From Pueribacillus theae (lineage in GTDB: Bacteria; Bacillota; Bacilli; Bacillales; UBA6769): a stretch of DNA of 64,000 nt. The position numbers and the translations under genes were made by a program. How positions within the stretch are numbered: the first letter of the stretch is position 1; every line of letters begins with the position of its first letter. Below, piece after piece: positions 10,501 through 19,818 of the stretch. A model generated the notes under the pieces. It was not told the origin of the DNA. It saw only the letters and a program-made list of their open reading frames with translations, and did not search any database. The DNA lies in the NCBI RefSeq assembly GCF_003097615.1, contig NZ_QCZG01000002.1, positions 62,001 to 126,000 of the forward strand, given 5' to 3'.

Positions 10501-11748
10501 TTAATAAAGTGAAATATTCGAAGCATTCATCGCTTCTACTTTTTCTTTAACTGCTGCAAGGAAGCGCCCACAGACAAGCCCATCCAACACACGGTGATCG
10601 AGAGATAAGCAAAGATTAATGATATCTCTAGGGCCCATCATGCCATTGTCCATGACAACCGGACGCTTAACGATCGATTCGACTTGCAATATTGCAGCTT
10701 GCGGGTGGTTAATGATACCCATGGATTGAACGGAACCAAACACACCAGTGTTGTTTACTGTAAACGTACCGCCTTCCACATCTTCCCTCGTTAATTTACC
10801 GTTTCGTGCTTTCGTTGCAAGTTCAACAATTTCTTTTGCAATCCCTTTAATGCTTTTTTCATCCGCATGCTTAATGACAGGCGTAAAGAGAACATTGCCA
10901 GACGCTACAGCGATGGAAATATTAATATCTTTTTTCTGAATAATTTTATCTTTTCCCCATGTCGCATTAAGTTCTGGAAATTGCTTTAAACTTTCAACAA
11001 CCGCTTTAACAAAGAAAGCGAAATATGTTAAATTGAAACCTTCTTTTCGCTTAAAATCCTCTTTGATGCTGTCACGGTAAGCGACAAGATCAGTAACGTC
11101 TGCTTCAACCATCATCCAGCCGTGCGGTATTTCCTGCACGCTCCTAACCGTGTTGGCGGCAATCGTTTTACGGATGCCGGTTAGTGGGATTTCAATATCG
11201 CCAGCTGCGGGTTGTATTTCAACAACCCTCTCCTTTTCAGGTATGGCAGCTTCATCAGGCTTTTCAATGATTTGCTTTCCGCTGCCAATCACCTTTTGAA
11301 CATCTTTTCTCGTAATCCTGCCGCCTTTCCCGGTTCCATTTAGCTTATTAAGATCGATTCCGTGCTCTTGCGCTAATGTTAAAACAGCAGGAGAATAACG
11401 GCGTTTGTTTTCAATGTTTAACATAGGTTCTTGTGTGGCAGGTTGAGATTTATCTTCTTCCTTCATACTTCTCGCATCCTTCAAATTCGGACCATCCGCT
11501 TCAAAATCTTCTACTTCTATGTAACAAATTAATTCGCCGACAGGGATGGTCTCACCCTCATTTGCAATAATTTGCGTTATCTTTCCAGAAAATAAAGCCG
11601 GTATTTCGGCAGTGACTTTATCAGTTAGCACTTCAGCGAGGGGATCGTATTTCTTTACGGTTTCCCCTTCTTTTACAAACCAATTATTAATCGTACCTTC
11701 TGTAACACTCTCACCTAGCTGGGGCATGATCACCTTTTTGGTTTTCAC
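10501..11748 (-). CDS. bkdB: Branched-chain 2-oxoacid dehydrogenase E2 (lipoamide acyltransferase)
   Basis: 415 residues with three parts: an N-terminal lipoyl domain with the lipoylated lysine in LTDKVTAE, a peripheral subunit-binding domain (about 115-150, RRYSPAVLTLAQEHGI), and a C-terminal acyltransferase domain ending with the catalytic HRVLDG. It transfers acyl groups from E1 to CoA, feeding branched-chain acyl-CoA into fatty acids. The start is GTG at 11748 behind AGGAGGTCAAGG. Unlike the tightly packed upstream genes, it is separated from bkdAB by 253 bases that hold a repeat element. Confidence 0.94.
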   Translation of the reverse strand: MKTKKVIMPQLGESVTEGTINNWFVKEGETVKKYDPLAEVLTDKVTAEIPALFSGKITQIIANEGETIPVGELICYIEVEDFEADGPNLKDARSMKEEDKSQPATQEPMLNIENKRRYSPAVLTLAQEHGIDLNKLNGTGKGGRITRKDVQKVIGSGKQIIEKPDEAAIPEKERVVEIQPAAGDIEIPLTGIRKTIAANTVRSVQEIPHGWMMVEADVTDLVAYRDSIKEDFKRKEGFNLTYFAFFVKAVVESLKQFPELNATWGKDKIIQKKDINISIAVASGNVLFTPVIKHADEKSIKGIAKEIVELATKARNGKLTREDVEGGTFTVNNTGVFGSVQSMGIINHPQAAILQVESIVKRPVVMDNGMMGPRDIINLCLSLDHRVLDGLVCGRFLAAVKEKVEAMNASNISLY

Positions 11749-11779
11749 TCCTTGACCTCCTCCAAATCCTAATGAGGAT

Positions 11780-11989
11780 GTTCAAAAAGTCTGGAGACTT
11801 ACAGGATGCAAGTCAGTTCGACGTTATCACAGGACGTGATGCCTTTAGTCGAACTTCCTTAAGAGGCGGCGAATCTCTTTGTCAGCTTGCTCTTCCGCTC
11901 CTCACGTATCCTACAAACAAACATACGATGCGGTGCTCAGAGCTACGCTTCCTCGACCTTCTTGCCTCTCGTTGCCCTCCTTTTTGAAC
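11780..11989. repeat. Intergenic repeat family 2, long copy (MITE-like)
   Basis: A 210-bp element bounded by the inverted ends GTTCAAAAAG and CTTTTTGAAC, lying between bkdAB and bkdB. Its reverse complement matches the element at 21552-21695 over about 130 bases; it has an extra internal block of about 65 bases (about 11790-11860). A chance ORF in it (peptide LALPLLTYPTN) recurs in the other copy, showing that the DNA, not a protein, is shared. No transposase is encoded. Confidence 0.85.
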
Positions 11990-12001
11990 CCCCCATTCCA
12001 A

Positions 12002-12985
12002 TTAAAACTCTGCTAATTGACGCAAGGCATTTTCTATCTTTATTGGGTTTATCATAAAAAATTTTTCAAGCGGTGCTGCATAGGGCATAGCGGGTACGTC
12101 AGGACCGGCAAGGCGCTGAACCGGCGCATCCAAGTCAAACAAGCAATTTTCGGCAATAATGGCAGATACTTCGCTCATGATACTGCCTTCTTTATTCGCC
12201 TCAGTAATTAAAAGAATCTTGCCTGTTTTTGATGCTGCTTGAATAATTGCTTCTTTATCAAGCGGATAGACCGTGCGCAAATCAAGCAGATGAACAGAAA
12301 TCCCTTCTTTTTTCAAGTTTTCCGCTGCCTGCAAAGCAAAATGTACGGCCAGCCCATATGTAATAACGGTAACATCCTCGCCTTCACGTTTTACATCGGC
12401 TTTTCCAATTGGTAATGTGTATTCTTCTTCAGGCACTTCACCTTTAATCAGGCGGTAAGCCCGCTTATGTTCAAAAAATAAAACAGGATCCTCATCCCTG
12501 ATTGCTGATTTCAGCAATCCTTTTACGTCATACGGTGTTGACGGCATGACAACTTTTAGACCCGGAACGTTTGCAAATAGCGCCTCGATCGATTGGGAAT
12601 GATATAATGCGCCGTTCACTCCGCCGCCATACGGCGCACGAATGGTAATTGGACAACTCCAATCATTGTTCGAACGGTATCTAACTTTTGCTGCCTCTGA
12701 AACAATTTGATTAACCGCAGGCAGAATAAAATCGACAAACTGGATTTCAGCGACGGGCCGCATACCGTACATTGCTGCGCCTACACCGACGCCCACAATC
12801 GCTGATTCTGCCAAAGGCGTGTCAATCACTCTTTCTTTTCCATATTTTTTGTAAAGGCCATCTGTCGCACGAAAAACGCCGCCTTTTACACCGACGTCTT
12901 CGCCTAAAACAAAAACCTTTTTATCCTGTTCCATTTCTTCGTCCAGTGCTTGTGTCACTGCTTCAATGTATGATATGACAGGCAT
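12002..12985 (-). CDS. bkdAB: Branched-chain 2-oxoacid dehydrogenase E1 beta
   Basis: 327 residues, the usual length. Transketolase-like fold: FVLGEDVGVKGGVFRAT, APYGGGVNGALYHSQS and a C-terminal domain with VHLLDLRTVYPLDKE. With E1 alpha it decarboxylates the 2-oxoacids of valine, leucine and isoleucine using thiamine diphosphate. It follows bkdAA by 11 bases. Start ATG at 12985 follows GGGGGAAAATGG. Pyruvate or acetoin dehydrogenase subunits are similar; the adjacent leucine dehydrogenase favours the branched-chain complex. Confidence 0.93.
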   Translation of the reverse strand: MPVISYIEAVTQALDEEMEQDKKVFVLGEDVGVKGGVFRATDGLYKKYGKERVIDTPLAESAIVGVGVGAAMYGMRPVAEIQFVDFILPAVNQIVSEAAKVRYRSNNDWSCPITIRAPYGGGVNGALYHSQSIEALFANVPGLKVVMPSTPYDVKGLLKSAIRDEDPVLFFEHKRAYRLIKGEVPEEEYTLPIGKADVKREGEDVTVITYGLAVHFALQAAENLKKEGISVHLLDLRTVYPLDKEAIIQAASKTGKILLITEANKEGSIMSEVSAIIAENCLFDLDAPVQRLAGPDVPAMPYAAPLEKFFMINPIKIENALRQLAEF

Positions 12986-12996
12986 CCATTTTCCCC

Positions 12997-13989
12997 CTAT
13001 TCCGCATAAACATGTTTTAAAGCTGATTCGGGTTCAGCGAATGGCGCTTTTTCCGCGTATTCTGTTGCTTCATCGATAAGATGTCCAATTCGCTCTTCTA
13101 ATTCTTTTTCAAGCTTGTCCGTTAATACATTCGATTGCTTCAAATAGTCTGAAAATCGAATGATTGGATCATTCTTTCGATCTTCCTCTAACTCTTGCTC
13201 ACTTCGATAGATTCGATGATCGTCATCACTGGAATGGGCTGTTAAACGGGTTGTCATTGCTTCTATTAAAGTTGGCCCCTCGCCTTTCCTTGCCCTTTCG
13301 GCTGCACGTTTTACTGCTTCATAAACAGCTAAAGGATCATTTCCATCAACAGTAAAACCCGGCATTCCATAGCCAATCGCACGATCGGAAACTTTCTCGC
13401 AAGCGAGCTGTTTAGAGGCGGGAACTGAAATGGCATATTGATTATTTTCACAAAAGAAAATAACCGGCAGCTTATGAACGCCCGCAAAGTTGGCGCCTTC
13501 ATGGAAATCTCCCTGGTTGGAAGAACCTTCCCCAAAAGACACGAATGTGATAAAAGACTTGCCCTCCATTTTTCCAGCAAGCGCGATCCCAACCGCATGC
13601 GGCACTTGTGTTGTTACTGGAGATGACCCGGTGACAATACGGTTCCGCTTTTGTCCGAAATGTCCAGGCATTTGCCTCCCGCCGGAATTCGGATCTTCTC
13701 CCTTGGCAAATGCAGACAGCATAAGCTCTTTTGCAGTCATTCCAAACGCCAAAGCGACGCCTACATCCCGGTAATATGGCAATGCATAGTCCTTCTCCCG
13801 ATCTAGTGCAAATGCGGCGCCAACCTGTGCCGCTTCCTGTCCCTGGCAAGAGACGACAAAAGGGATTTTCCCAGCACGGTTCAGCAGCCACATTCTTTCA
13901 TCAATTCTTCTTGAAAGAAGCATCGTTTCATACATGTTCAAAACATCTTGATCCGTTAAGCCAAGTGATTCATGGTAATTATTGGACAT
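12997..13989 (-). CDS. bkdAA: Branched-chain 2-oxoacid dehydrogenase E1 alpha
   Basis: 330 residues from the ATG at 13989, which follows AAAGGGGGCTACAAA; a longer reading from 14112 lies inside lpdV and is rejected. The thiamine-diphosphate motif is seen as GEGSSNQGDFHEG through CENN. A phosphorylation-loop-like segment (TRLTAHSSDDDHRIYR) is conserved in this family. It overlaps the 3' end of lpdV by 11 bases, indicating translational coupling within the operon. Confidence 0.93.
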   Translation of the reverse strand: MSNNYHESLGLTDQDVLNMYETMLLSRRIDERMWLLNRAGKIPFVVSCQGQEAAQVGAAFALDREKDYALPYYRDVGVALAFGMTAKELMLSAFAKGEDPNSGGRQMPGHFGQKRNRIVTGSSPVTTQVPHAVGIALAGKMEGKSFITFVSFGEGSSNQGDFHEGANFAGVHKLPVIFFCENNQYAISVPASKQLACEKVSDRAIGYGMPGFTVDGNDPLAVYEAVKRAAERARKGEGPTLIEAMTTRLTAHSSDDDHRIYRSEQELEEDRKNDPIIRFSDYLKQSNVLTDKLEKELEERIGHLIDEATEYAEKAPFAEPESALKHVYAE

Positions 13990-15424
13990 TTTGTAGCCCC
14001 CTTTCACTATGCAGCTGTAATCCATCAACAGATAAAGCCGATTCAAAAATGATCTCAGACAATGACGGATGCGGATGAACCGTTTGTGAAATTTCCCAAG
14101 GTGTTGCATCAAGAACCTTTGCCAACCCCGTTTCCGAGATTAGCTCGGTTACTTGATGGCCAATCATATGGACACCAAGCAAGTCGTTTGTCTCCGCATC
14201 GACAACGAATTTGACAAAACCATTCTTTTCACCGTGAATGAGCGCTTTCCCATTTGCGTGGAATGGGAACTTCCCGGTCTTTATATGGTAACCTTTTGCT
14301 TTTGATTCTTTTTCAGTCAGCCCGACACTGGCAATTTCCGGGCTCGAATAAACGCATCTTGGAATGTCTTCGTAGTTCACCTTGTCAGGTTTAAGACCTG
14401 CTATATGTTCGACAGCTGTGATCCCTTCTTTTGAAGCGACGTGCGCTAATTGAAGGCCGCCAATGCAATCTCCAACCGCATAAATATGCGATTCCGCCGT
14501 CTGATAATTTTCGTTTGTTTTTATGTAATGAGCATCAATTTCGATTTCCGTATTTTCTAACCCAATATCATTAATGACTGCTTCCCGTCCAACGCAAACG
14601 AGCACCTTTTCGGAAACATATTCTTTTTGTTCCCCATTACAAGTGACTTGAATCTTTACGCTATCATTTTCTTCGATTGAATACGATAAAATGTTTGCAT
14701 CTGTAACAATCTGCACATCTCTTTTTTTCAACTGAAGCGAAATTTCATTACTTATTTCCTTATCCTCGGTTGGCAATAGTTGTTCAGCGTACTCTAAAAT
14801 GGTAACCTTCACCCCAAAATCAGTAAGCATCGAAGCCCATTCGATACCGATGGCTCCTCCGCCAATAATTGTAATTGATGCGGGTAGCGACTCAAGTTCT
14901 AACGCGTCATCAGACGAAAGAATATGTTGATTGTCATAAGGAATTTCCTTAAGCTGCCTGGGGCATGAGCCTGTTGCAATGATAAGATTTTTCGGAGCAA
15001 GGATTTGATTCTCTGCCCCATTATTCATTTCGATTGAAACAGCGCCAGCAAGCGGAGAAAAAATCGAAGGGCCCAACAATCTTCCTGTTCCTTCATAAAC
15101 GTCTATTTTTCCTTTATTCATTAAGGATTGAATCCCTTTGTACAACCTCTCGACAATTGTTTTTTTTCTCGTTTGGACTTTGGAAAAGTCCAGTGTTGCA
15201 TGATTAGTCGAGATTCCGAAATCCATGGCGTTTTTTACAGTTTTGTAAACTTCTGCGCTTTTTAAAAGGGACTTGCTCGGAATGCACCCGCGATGGAGGC
15301 AAGTGCCTCCCAATTTATCTTTTTCAACAATTGCTGTTTTTAAATTCAACTGGGCGGCGCGAATGGCTGCAACATAGCCGCCCATTCCCCCTCCTAAGAT
15401 GACAAGATCATAATCGTTAGCCAT
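13979..15424 (-). CDS. lpdV: Dihydrolipoamide dehydrogenase (E3)
   Basis: 481 residues from the ATG at 15424; the open frame upstream of it enters repeat-like DNA and has no ribosome site. FAD motif VILGGGMGGYVAAI, redox disulfide GGTCLHRGCIPSK, NAD motif TIIGGGAIGIEWA, and the active-site HPHPSLSE are all present. E3 reoxidises the lipoyl arm of BkdB. Order lpdV-bkdAA-bkdAB-bkdB matches other Bacillus bkd operons. Confidence 0.94.
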   Translation of the reverse strand: MANDYDLVILGGGMGGYVAAIRAAQLNLKTAIVEKDKLGGTCLHRGCIPSKSLLKSAEVYKTVKNAMDFGISTNHATLDFSKVQTRKKTIVERLYKGIQSLMNKGKIDVYEGTGRLLGPSIFSPLAGAVSIEMNNGAENQILAPKNLIIATGSCPRQLKEIPYDNQHILSSDDALELESLPASITIIGGGAIGIEWASMLTDFGVKVTILEYAEQLLPTEDKEISNEISLQLKKRDVQIVTDANILSYSIEENDSVKIQVTCNGEQKEYVSEKVLVCVGREAVINDIGLENTEIEIDAHYIKTNENYQTAESHIYAVGDCIGGLQLAHVASKEGITAVEHIAGLKPDKVNYEDIPRCVYSSPEIASVGLTEKESKAKGYHIKTGKFPFHANGKALIHGEKNGFVKFVVDAETNDLLGVHMIGHQVTELISETGLAKVLDATPWEISQTVHPHPSLSEIIFESALSVDGLQLHSERGLQNVQ

Positions 15425-15489
15425 TTCATACGTCCTTTCAATTCCAAAAAACCTCTTTAAAGTAATGGTAAAGTTCAAAAAAGGAAAAA

Positions 15490-15652
15490 AGCGTTCAAAT
15501 TCAACTAAACAGGCTGCGTCCTGTGGCCAAAGTCGCCATCCTGGCTCTTGCACAGGATGGCTGACTGCGGATTAAGGTACAACGCCTAAATTCCCTACGT
15601 CCAGTGGAAACGTGGCACTCATGCACATCCTGCGAGCGGACGTTTTGAGCGA
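15490..15652. repeat. Repeat-like intergenic DNA between bcd and lpdV
   Basis: A stretch with base use unlike its neighbours and short internal repeats: CGTCCTGTGGC, CACAGGATGG, ACGTCCAGTGG and CACATCCTGC recur in both orientations. The CGTCCTGTG and GCATCCTG words also occur in the long copy of repeat family 2 (about 11800-11840). It fills the place where buk (butyrate kinase) usually lies. No coding potential is apparent. Confidence 0.5.
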
Positions 15653-15654
15653 AC

Positions 15655-16755
15655 TTATAAGTTTTTACGTCTTAATATATGCTTCTCCCTTAACAAAAAT
15701 TGCGTACGGGAATTTTTTATTTTTTCGATTCGTTCCTCTGCCAATCGATCAGCAGCTCGATAGGTCGGAATCTGATCCCGTTTTGAGATGTCAATCACCT
15801 TTTTTATATTATCATAAATTGATTCAACTTTTTTCATCGCACGTTCCCTATTATAACCGATCAATTCATCTGCGACATTAATTACCCCGCCGGCATTGAT
15901 TACATAGTCCGGGGCGTAGATGATCCCCATTTCATGAATGATATCGCCATGGCGTGATTCTTTTAGCTGATTGTTTGCAGATCCGGCAATCACTTTCGCT
16001 TTAAATTGGGAAATTGTCTTGTCATTTACAACAGAGCCAAGCGCACATGGAGAGAAAATATCACATTGAACCGAATAAATTTCGTCCGTATCGACCGCTT
16101 TTGCGTTAAAATCCCGAACCGCCCGTTCAACCGACGATTTTTTTATATCTGTCACGATTAGTTCAGCGCCCTCTTCATGCAAATAGTTGCATAAATGATA
16201 GGCGACATTTCCAACTCCTTGTACGGCAATTGTTTTCCCTTTCAGACAATCTGTCCCGAATGCTTCCTCAGCGGCTGCTTTCATTCCTTTATAGACGCCG
16301 TAAGCCGTAACCGGAGCAGGATTGCCTGATGAACCGAATGCAGGTGAAATCCCTGTAACAAAGTCAGTCTCTTCGTGAATGATGTCCATGTCTTCTACCG
16401 TCGTGCCGACATCTTCCGCCGTGATGTATCGTCCATTCAAACTTTGTACAAAACGGCCAAAGGCTCGAAACATTTCTTCACTCTTATCCTTGTTTGGATT
16501 TCCGATAATCACCGTTTTTCCGCCGCCATAATTAAGGCCTGCCGCCGCGTTTTTATATGTCATTCCTTTCGCAAGCCTTAAGGCATCCTCCAAAGCTTGC
16601 TCTTCCGAATCATACTCCCACATCCTCGTTCCGCCAAGTGCAGGGCCAAGTGTCGTATCATGAATCGCAATAATTGCTTTTAAACCAGAATTTTTATCTT
16701 GGCAAAACACGATTTGTTCATAATCATCATTTTTCATCTGATCAAAAATAGCCAT
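15655..16755 (-). CDS. bcd: Leucine dehydrogenase
   Basis: About 366 residues, similar in length to B. subtilis Bcd (364). The glutamate-dehydrogenase-superfamily signature GGGKTVIIG with its catalytic lysine, the Rossmann motif [12 protein letters not shown] and [16 protein letters not shown] are clear. It reversibly deaminates leucine, valine and isoleucine to 2-oxoacids for the Bkd complex encoded downstream. Two ATGs two codons apart are possible; the second (16755) is seven bases from AGAGGAGG and is preferred over the one at 16761. No SigL-type -24/-12 promoter was found upstream. Confidence 0.94.
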   Translation of the reverse strand: MAIFDQMKNDDYEQIVFCQDKNSGLKAIIAIHDTTLGPALGGTRMWEYDSEEQALEDALRLAKGMTYKNAAAGLNYGGGKTVIIGNPNKDKSEEMFRAFGRFVQSLNGRYITAEDVGTTVEDMDIIHEETDFVTGISPAFGSSGNPAPVTAYGVYKGMKAAAEEAFGTDCLKGKTIAVQGVGNVAYHLCNYLHEEGAELIVTDIKKSSVERAVRDFNAKAVDTDEIYSVQCDIFSPCALGSVVNDKTISQFKAKVIAGSANNQLKESRHGDIIHEMGIIYAPDYVINAGGVINVADELIGYNRERAMKKVESIYDNIKKVIDISKRDQIPTYRAADRLAEERIEKIKNSRTQFLLREKHILRRKNL

Positions 16756-17048
16756 TTCCATGCCTCCTCTTACAAAAATGGTTTTTTCTTAGGTTCTCTT
16801 CAGGCAAAACCGCGCTGCTAAAGACCAATTAATCAGCATTGTTCATTAAAATAAGGATGTGGCGTTTTTCTCGCTGTTTGTTATGCTATATCATATGCCT
16901 TCAATAATATTTACCGTTACTATCATACCTTTCGGAGCGCAGTAATGGCAAATGTACGAGCCTTCGGTTATACTTTAAAAAGAAAGCGGTACATATTCGA
17001 GCCCTTTCGAGTAGCCGCACAGGATTTTAATAAAGGGTGGATACATGT

Positions 17049-17294
17049 ATGCAAAGGCTTTTGGCTTTATTAATTGTTGTTTCTCCTGTTTTGCTTGGTG
17101 TCTATGGAATTAAACAAATGAGAGATACGTTGTTTGGAATATTAAATTCACCTTATCCAGTTCTTTGGCTGCAATTTTTAATTGGTTTCCTTGCCTTCAT
17201 CGTTGGGCTTTTTTTCATTGGAAGTTTTATTTTTTATCGAGATCGAAAAAGAAACAAGCTTCAACCCCGCTTCTCAAAAAACGATAATAAATAA
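17049..17294 (+). CDS. yqzF: DUF2627 membrane protein YqzF
   Basis: 81 residues with two membrane helices (about 1-20 and 35-60) and a basic C-terminus (RDRKRNKLQPRF). Sequence and position next to bcd/spo0A match B. subtilis YqzF, of unknown function. The ATG at 17049 is eight bases from AAAGGGTGG and is preferred to the GTG at 17037. It is on the plus strand, divergent from bcd and convergent with spo0A. Confidence 0.8.
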   Translation: MQRLLALLIVVSPVLLGVYGIKQMRDTLFGILNSPYPVLWLQFLIGFLAFIVGLFFIGSFIFYRDRKRNKLQPRFSKNDNK

Positions 17295-17297
17295 AAT

Positions 17298-17333
17298 GCT
17301 CTTGATTGTTGAATAGCTTCAACAGTCAAGAGC
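17298..17333 (+). terminator. Terminator of yqzF
   Basis: GCTCTTGATTGTTGAA and TTCAACAGTCAAGAGC form a 16-bp stem (one G-U pair) with loop TAGC, starting just after the yqzF stop, followed by ACCTTTAATTTTT. Confidence 0.8.
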
Positions 17334-17392
17334 ACCTTTAATTTTTACGATCATTAGGCGAGAACGCCCTTCATTTCAAAGGAGAGAGGATG

Positions 17393-18193
17393 TCACTTGC
17401 TATTCGAAATGACAGAAGGAATATTATGTTCGATTCTTAATTTGTCCGCGACCATGGCGATGAACTCAGAATTTGTCGGCTTTGCTTTGGACATTGAGAC
17501 GGTGTAGCCAAATAATGAAGAGATTGAGTCAATATTCCCCCGGCTCCAGGCAACTTCTATCGCGTGGCGAATCGCCCGCTCAACACGGCTGGAAGTTGTT
17601 TTATATTTTTTTGCGATATCGGGATAAAGAACTTTTGTAATAGACCCTAACAAATCAATATCATGATAAACCATCGAAATGGCTTCTCTTAAATACATAT
17701 ATCCCTTGATATGCGCAGGAACGCCTATTTCATGAATAATATTTGTTATACTTGCATCAAGATTTTTCACTTTTGATTCTTTTTGCAGCTGGACAGGTGC
17801 AGAACTTTGAATAAATTCAGGTTTCTTCCCGTTTATTTGGCGAATTGTGTTTACTAAATTTTCCATATCAAAAGGTTTTAAAATAAAGTATGCTGCACCG
17901 AGTTCAACTGATTTTTTTGTTACATCTTCTTGGCCAAAAGCGGTTAACATAATGACATTTGGGTGTGCGCTACCTTTACGTATTTCTTCAAGAACAGCTA
18001 ACCCATCCATATGAGGCATAATAATATCAAGCAATAGCACGTCGGGCCTCTTCTCGTTAATCATTTGGATACACTCAAGGCCATTATGAGCGGTTCCAAC
18101 TACTTCCATGTCATCTTGGGCACCTAAGTATTCGTTTATAAGATGAACGACTTCCCGATTATCATCTGCGATACCTACTTTTGTTTTTAACAA
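17393..18193 (-). CDS. spo0A: Sporulation transcription factor Spo0A
   Basis: 266 residues from a TTG at 18193, seven bases after GAGGAGGA; the in-frame TTG at 18217 precedes the ribosome site and is rejected. N-terminal receiver domain with the acidic pocket ADDN, phosphorylation Asp in LLLDIIMP and the conserved LKPFD lysine; C-terminal DNA-binding effector domain with [16 protein letters not shown]. Phosphorylated at the end of the phosphorelay, it switches on sporulation genes by binding 0A boxes. Position after spoIVB is conserved in Bacillus. Confidence 0.97.
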   Translation of the reverse strand: MLKTKVGIADDNREVVHLINEYLGAQDDMEVVGTAHNGLECIQMINEKRPDVLLLDIIMPHMDGLAVLEEIRKGSAHPNVIMLTAFGQEDVTKKSVELGAAYFILKPFDMENLVNTIRQINGKKPEFIQSSAPVQLQKESKVKNLDASITNIIHEIGVPAHIKGYMYLREAISMVYHDIDLLGSITKVLYPDIAKKYKTTSSRVERAIRHAIEVAWSRGNIDSISSLFGYTVSMSKAKPTNSEFIAMVADKLRIEHNIPSVISNSK

Positions 18194-18267
18194 CGACAAT
18201 TCCTCCTCAGTTTTCAAGTCCCATCGATAAAAATATTCATAATGGTTTCTTCTTTTTTCCTTTTTTC

Positions 18268-18276
18268 ATTATAACA
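18268..18276 (-). promoter_or_regulatory. spo0A extended -10 element
   Basis: Minus-strand TGTTATAAT is a perfect -10 with an upstream TG, about 75 bases before the TTG start; no good -35 is visible. Further upstream AGTCGAAA (about 18322-18330) and a TCGACA (about 18347-18353) resemble 0A boxes but are imperfect. Confidence 0.5.
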
Positions 18277-18363
18277 TGTAATTTTATCCATAAAATCTTA
18301 AATTGACTTTATTTTTCTATATTTTTCGACTTCATTTGCCACTTGTCTGTCGATTTTTGGGCA

Positions 18364-18396
18364 AGAAAAAGGGCGGGAGCTTAGCTCGCCACCCGC
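18364..18396 (-). terminator. Terminator of spoIVB
   Basis: GGGTGGCGAGC and GCTCCCGCCC pair with a single bulge and are followed by TTTTTCTTG. The left arm lies in the last codons of spoIVB. Confidence 0.75.
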
Positions 18397-19688
18397 TTTT
18401 CTTTGCTTTCCTTCTTATAAATATCGATTCCAGCTTCTTTTAGCATCCATTCAATATGAACTCCGTATCCACTTGTTGAATCGTTCACGAATACGTGTGT
18501 GACAGCACCGACCAATTTATCGTTCTGAATGATTGGGCTTCCGCTCATTCCTTGGACAATTCCCCCGGTTTTTTCAACGAGCCTAGGATCTGTCATTTTT
18601 ACAACCATTCCCTTGGTTGCGGGGAATTTTTGTTCTACAGAGCTTATGATTTCAATATCAAAAGCTTCCACTTTGTCCCCCTCAAGGACAGTCAAAATTT
18701 TCGCTGGGCCTTCTTTCACTTCGCTTGATAACGCAATTGGTATGGGTTTATCGTAAATATTGTTTTTTAGTGAGTGATTTAATTTGCCAAAAATACCGAA
18801 AGGGCTGTTTGTCGTAATTGTTCCAAGTGGCTTTTCGTTTGTAAATTGAGCCAACTTTTCCCCTGGATGGCCATTGCTGCTTTTTTCAATTGAATTGACA
18901 GATGAACTAAGAATTTGGCCATTATTTACAATAATGGGTTTCTTTGTGTCCATATCTGAAATGACATGGCCAAGCGCTCCGTATTTACTCGATTCCGGGT
19001 GGTAAAATGTTAATGTGCCAACTCCGGCGGCTGAGTCACGAATATATAATCCGATCCGGTACGATTTCTCATTGCTGTCTTTTACAGGCTTTACCGTTTT
19101 TTCAAATTTTTTATTGTCACGCAAAACTGTAAAGTTCAGCTCTTCTCCAGTTTTGCCGGCTTTTTCAATATAAGGGGCGAGATCAGCCATATGCTTCACT
19201 TCTTCGCCATTAATTTCTGTTATGACATCTCCCACTTTAATGCCAGCATTTTCGCCTGGCGATGTTTCTCCTTGCTTCGTATTAATAAGATGGTGGCCTA
19301 CCACCAACACCCCATATGTGTTTAATTTAACCCCGACCGATTGTCCGCCGGGTATCACACGAAAATCAGGAAGTACGTTTACATCGACTTTTTTTACGGG
19401 AAAGTTTCCTGCGCTGACTGTTATGGAATCACTCCCTGCATCGTCGCCTTCCAAGGTTAAAGAATCTTCTGTAGAATCTTTAAACGAAAAAATCGCTTCG
19501 TTGTTTTTAGAAACGCTTGATTGAGCAGGTATATCCGTGATCACAACTTCGTCATTCTCAAATAAATGAATTTCGTTCGGTACGTTTAAATATTGTTGAA
19601 CCGGTTTTAGAAACCCGATACTAATCAAGAAACAAAGGAGAACTAAACCGATCATCTTTCTTATGTTATCTATTTTCAAACCCTTCAC
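18381..19688 (-). CDS. spoIVB: SpoIVB peptidase
   Basis: 435 residues: an N-terminal membrane anchor (about 11-28), a PDZ domain (about 115-195, [17 protein letters not shown]), and a chymotrypsin-like S55 protease domain with the catalytic His in GALGHVISD and Ser in QGMSGSPI. SpoIVB is secreted from the forespore and cleaves SpoIVFA to trigger pro-SigK processing. The start is GTG at 19688 after GGAGCGAGGAGA. A SigG-like pair GAATG...CATAATG lies upstream (about 19714-19745) but its spacing is about one base too long. It is followed by spo0A as in other Bacilli. Confidence 0.95.
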   Translation of the reverse strand: MKGLKIDNIRKMIGLVLLCFLISIGFLKPVQQYLNVPNEIHLFENDEVVITDIPAQSSVSKNNEAIFSFKDSTEDSLTLEGDDAGSDSITVSAGNFPVKKVDVNVLPDFRVIPGGQSVGVKLNTYGVLVVGHHLINTKQGETSPGENAGIKVGDVITEINGEEVKHMADLAPYIEKAGKTGEELNFTVLRDNKKFEKTVKPVKDSNEKSYRIGLYIRDSAAGVGTLTFYHPESSKYGALGHVISDMDTKKPIIVNNGQILSSSVNSIEKSSNGHPGEKLAQFTNEKPLGTITTNSPFGIFGKLNHSLKNNIYDKPIPIALSSEVKEGPAKILTVLEGDKVEAFDIEIISSVEQKFPATKGMVVKMTDPRLVEKTGGIVQGMSGSPIIQNDKLVGAVTHVFVNDSTSGYGVHIEWMLKEAGIDIYKKESKEKRVAS

Positions 19689-19783
19689 TCTCCTCGCTCC
19701 TTATCCACACCTCCATTATGGCTACATGCATCATGGCTGCATTCTTATATTTAACCTTGGGCTTAAATATTATAACAATAAGG

Positions 19784-19818
19784 CAAAGAAAAGCTATTCC
19801 ACTATTGGATAGCTTTTC
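19784..19818 (-). terminator. Terminator of recN
   Basis: AAAAGCTAT and ATAGCTTTT form a 9-bp stem around CCAATAGTGGA, ending in TTTTCTTTG on the minus strand directly at the recN stop. Confidence 0.7.

Noticed and set aside
11772-11987. ORF of 71 codons between bkdAB and bkdB, and its relative at 21541-21759
   Set aside because: The shared LALPLLTYPTN peptide reflects a shared DNA repeat, present in different contexts and without ribosome sites; not a conserved protein.
16762-17048. SigL (-24/-12) promoter for the bkd genes
   Set aside because: The nearest GG...GC pair (GGCATATGATATAGC) has the wrong spacing and lacks the TGGCAC/TTGCA context.
18322-18353. True 0A boxes in the spo0A promoter
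   Set aside because: The two candidates deviate from TGTCGAA at one or more positions; mentioned only as weak.
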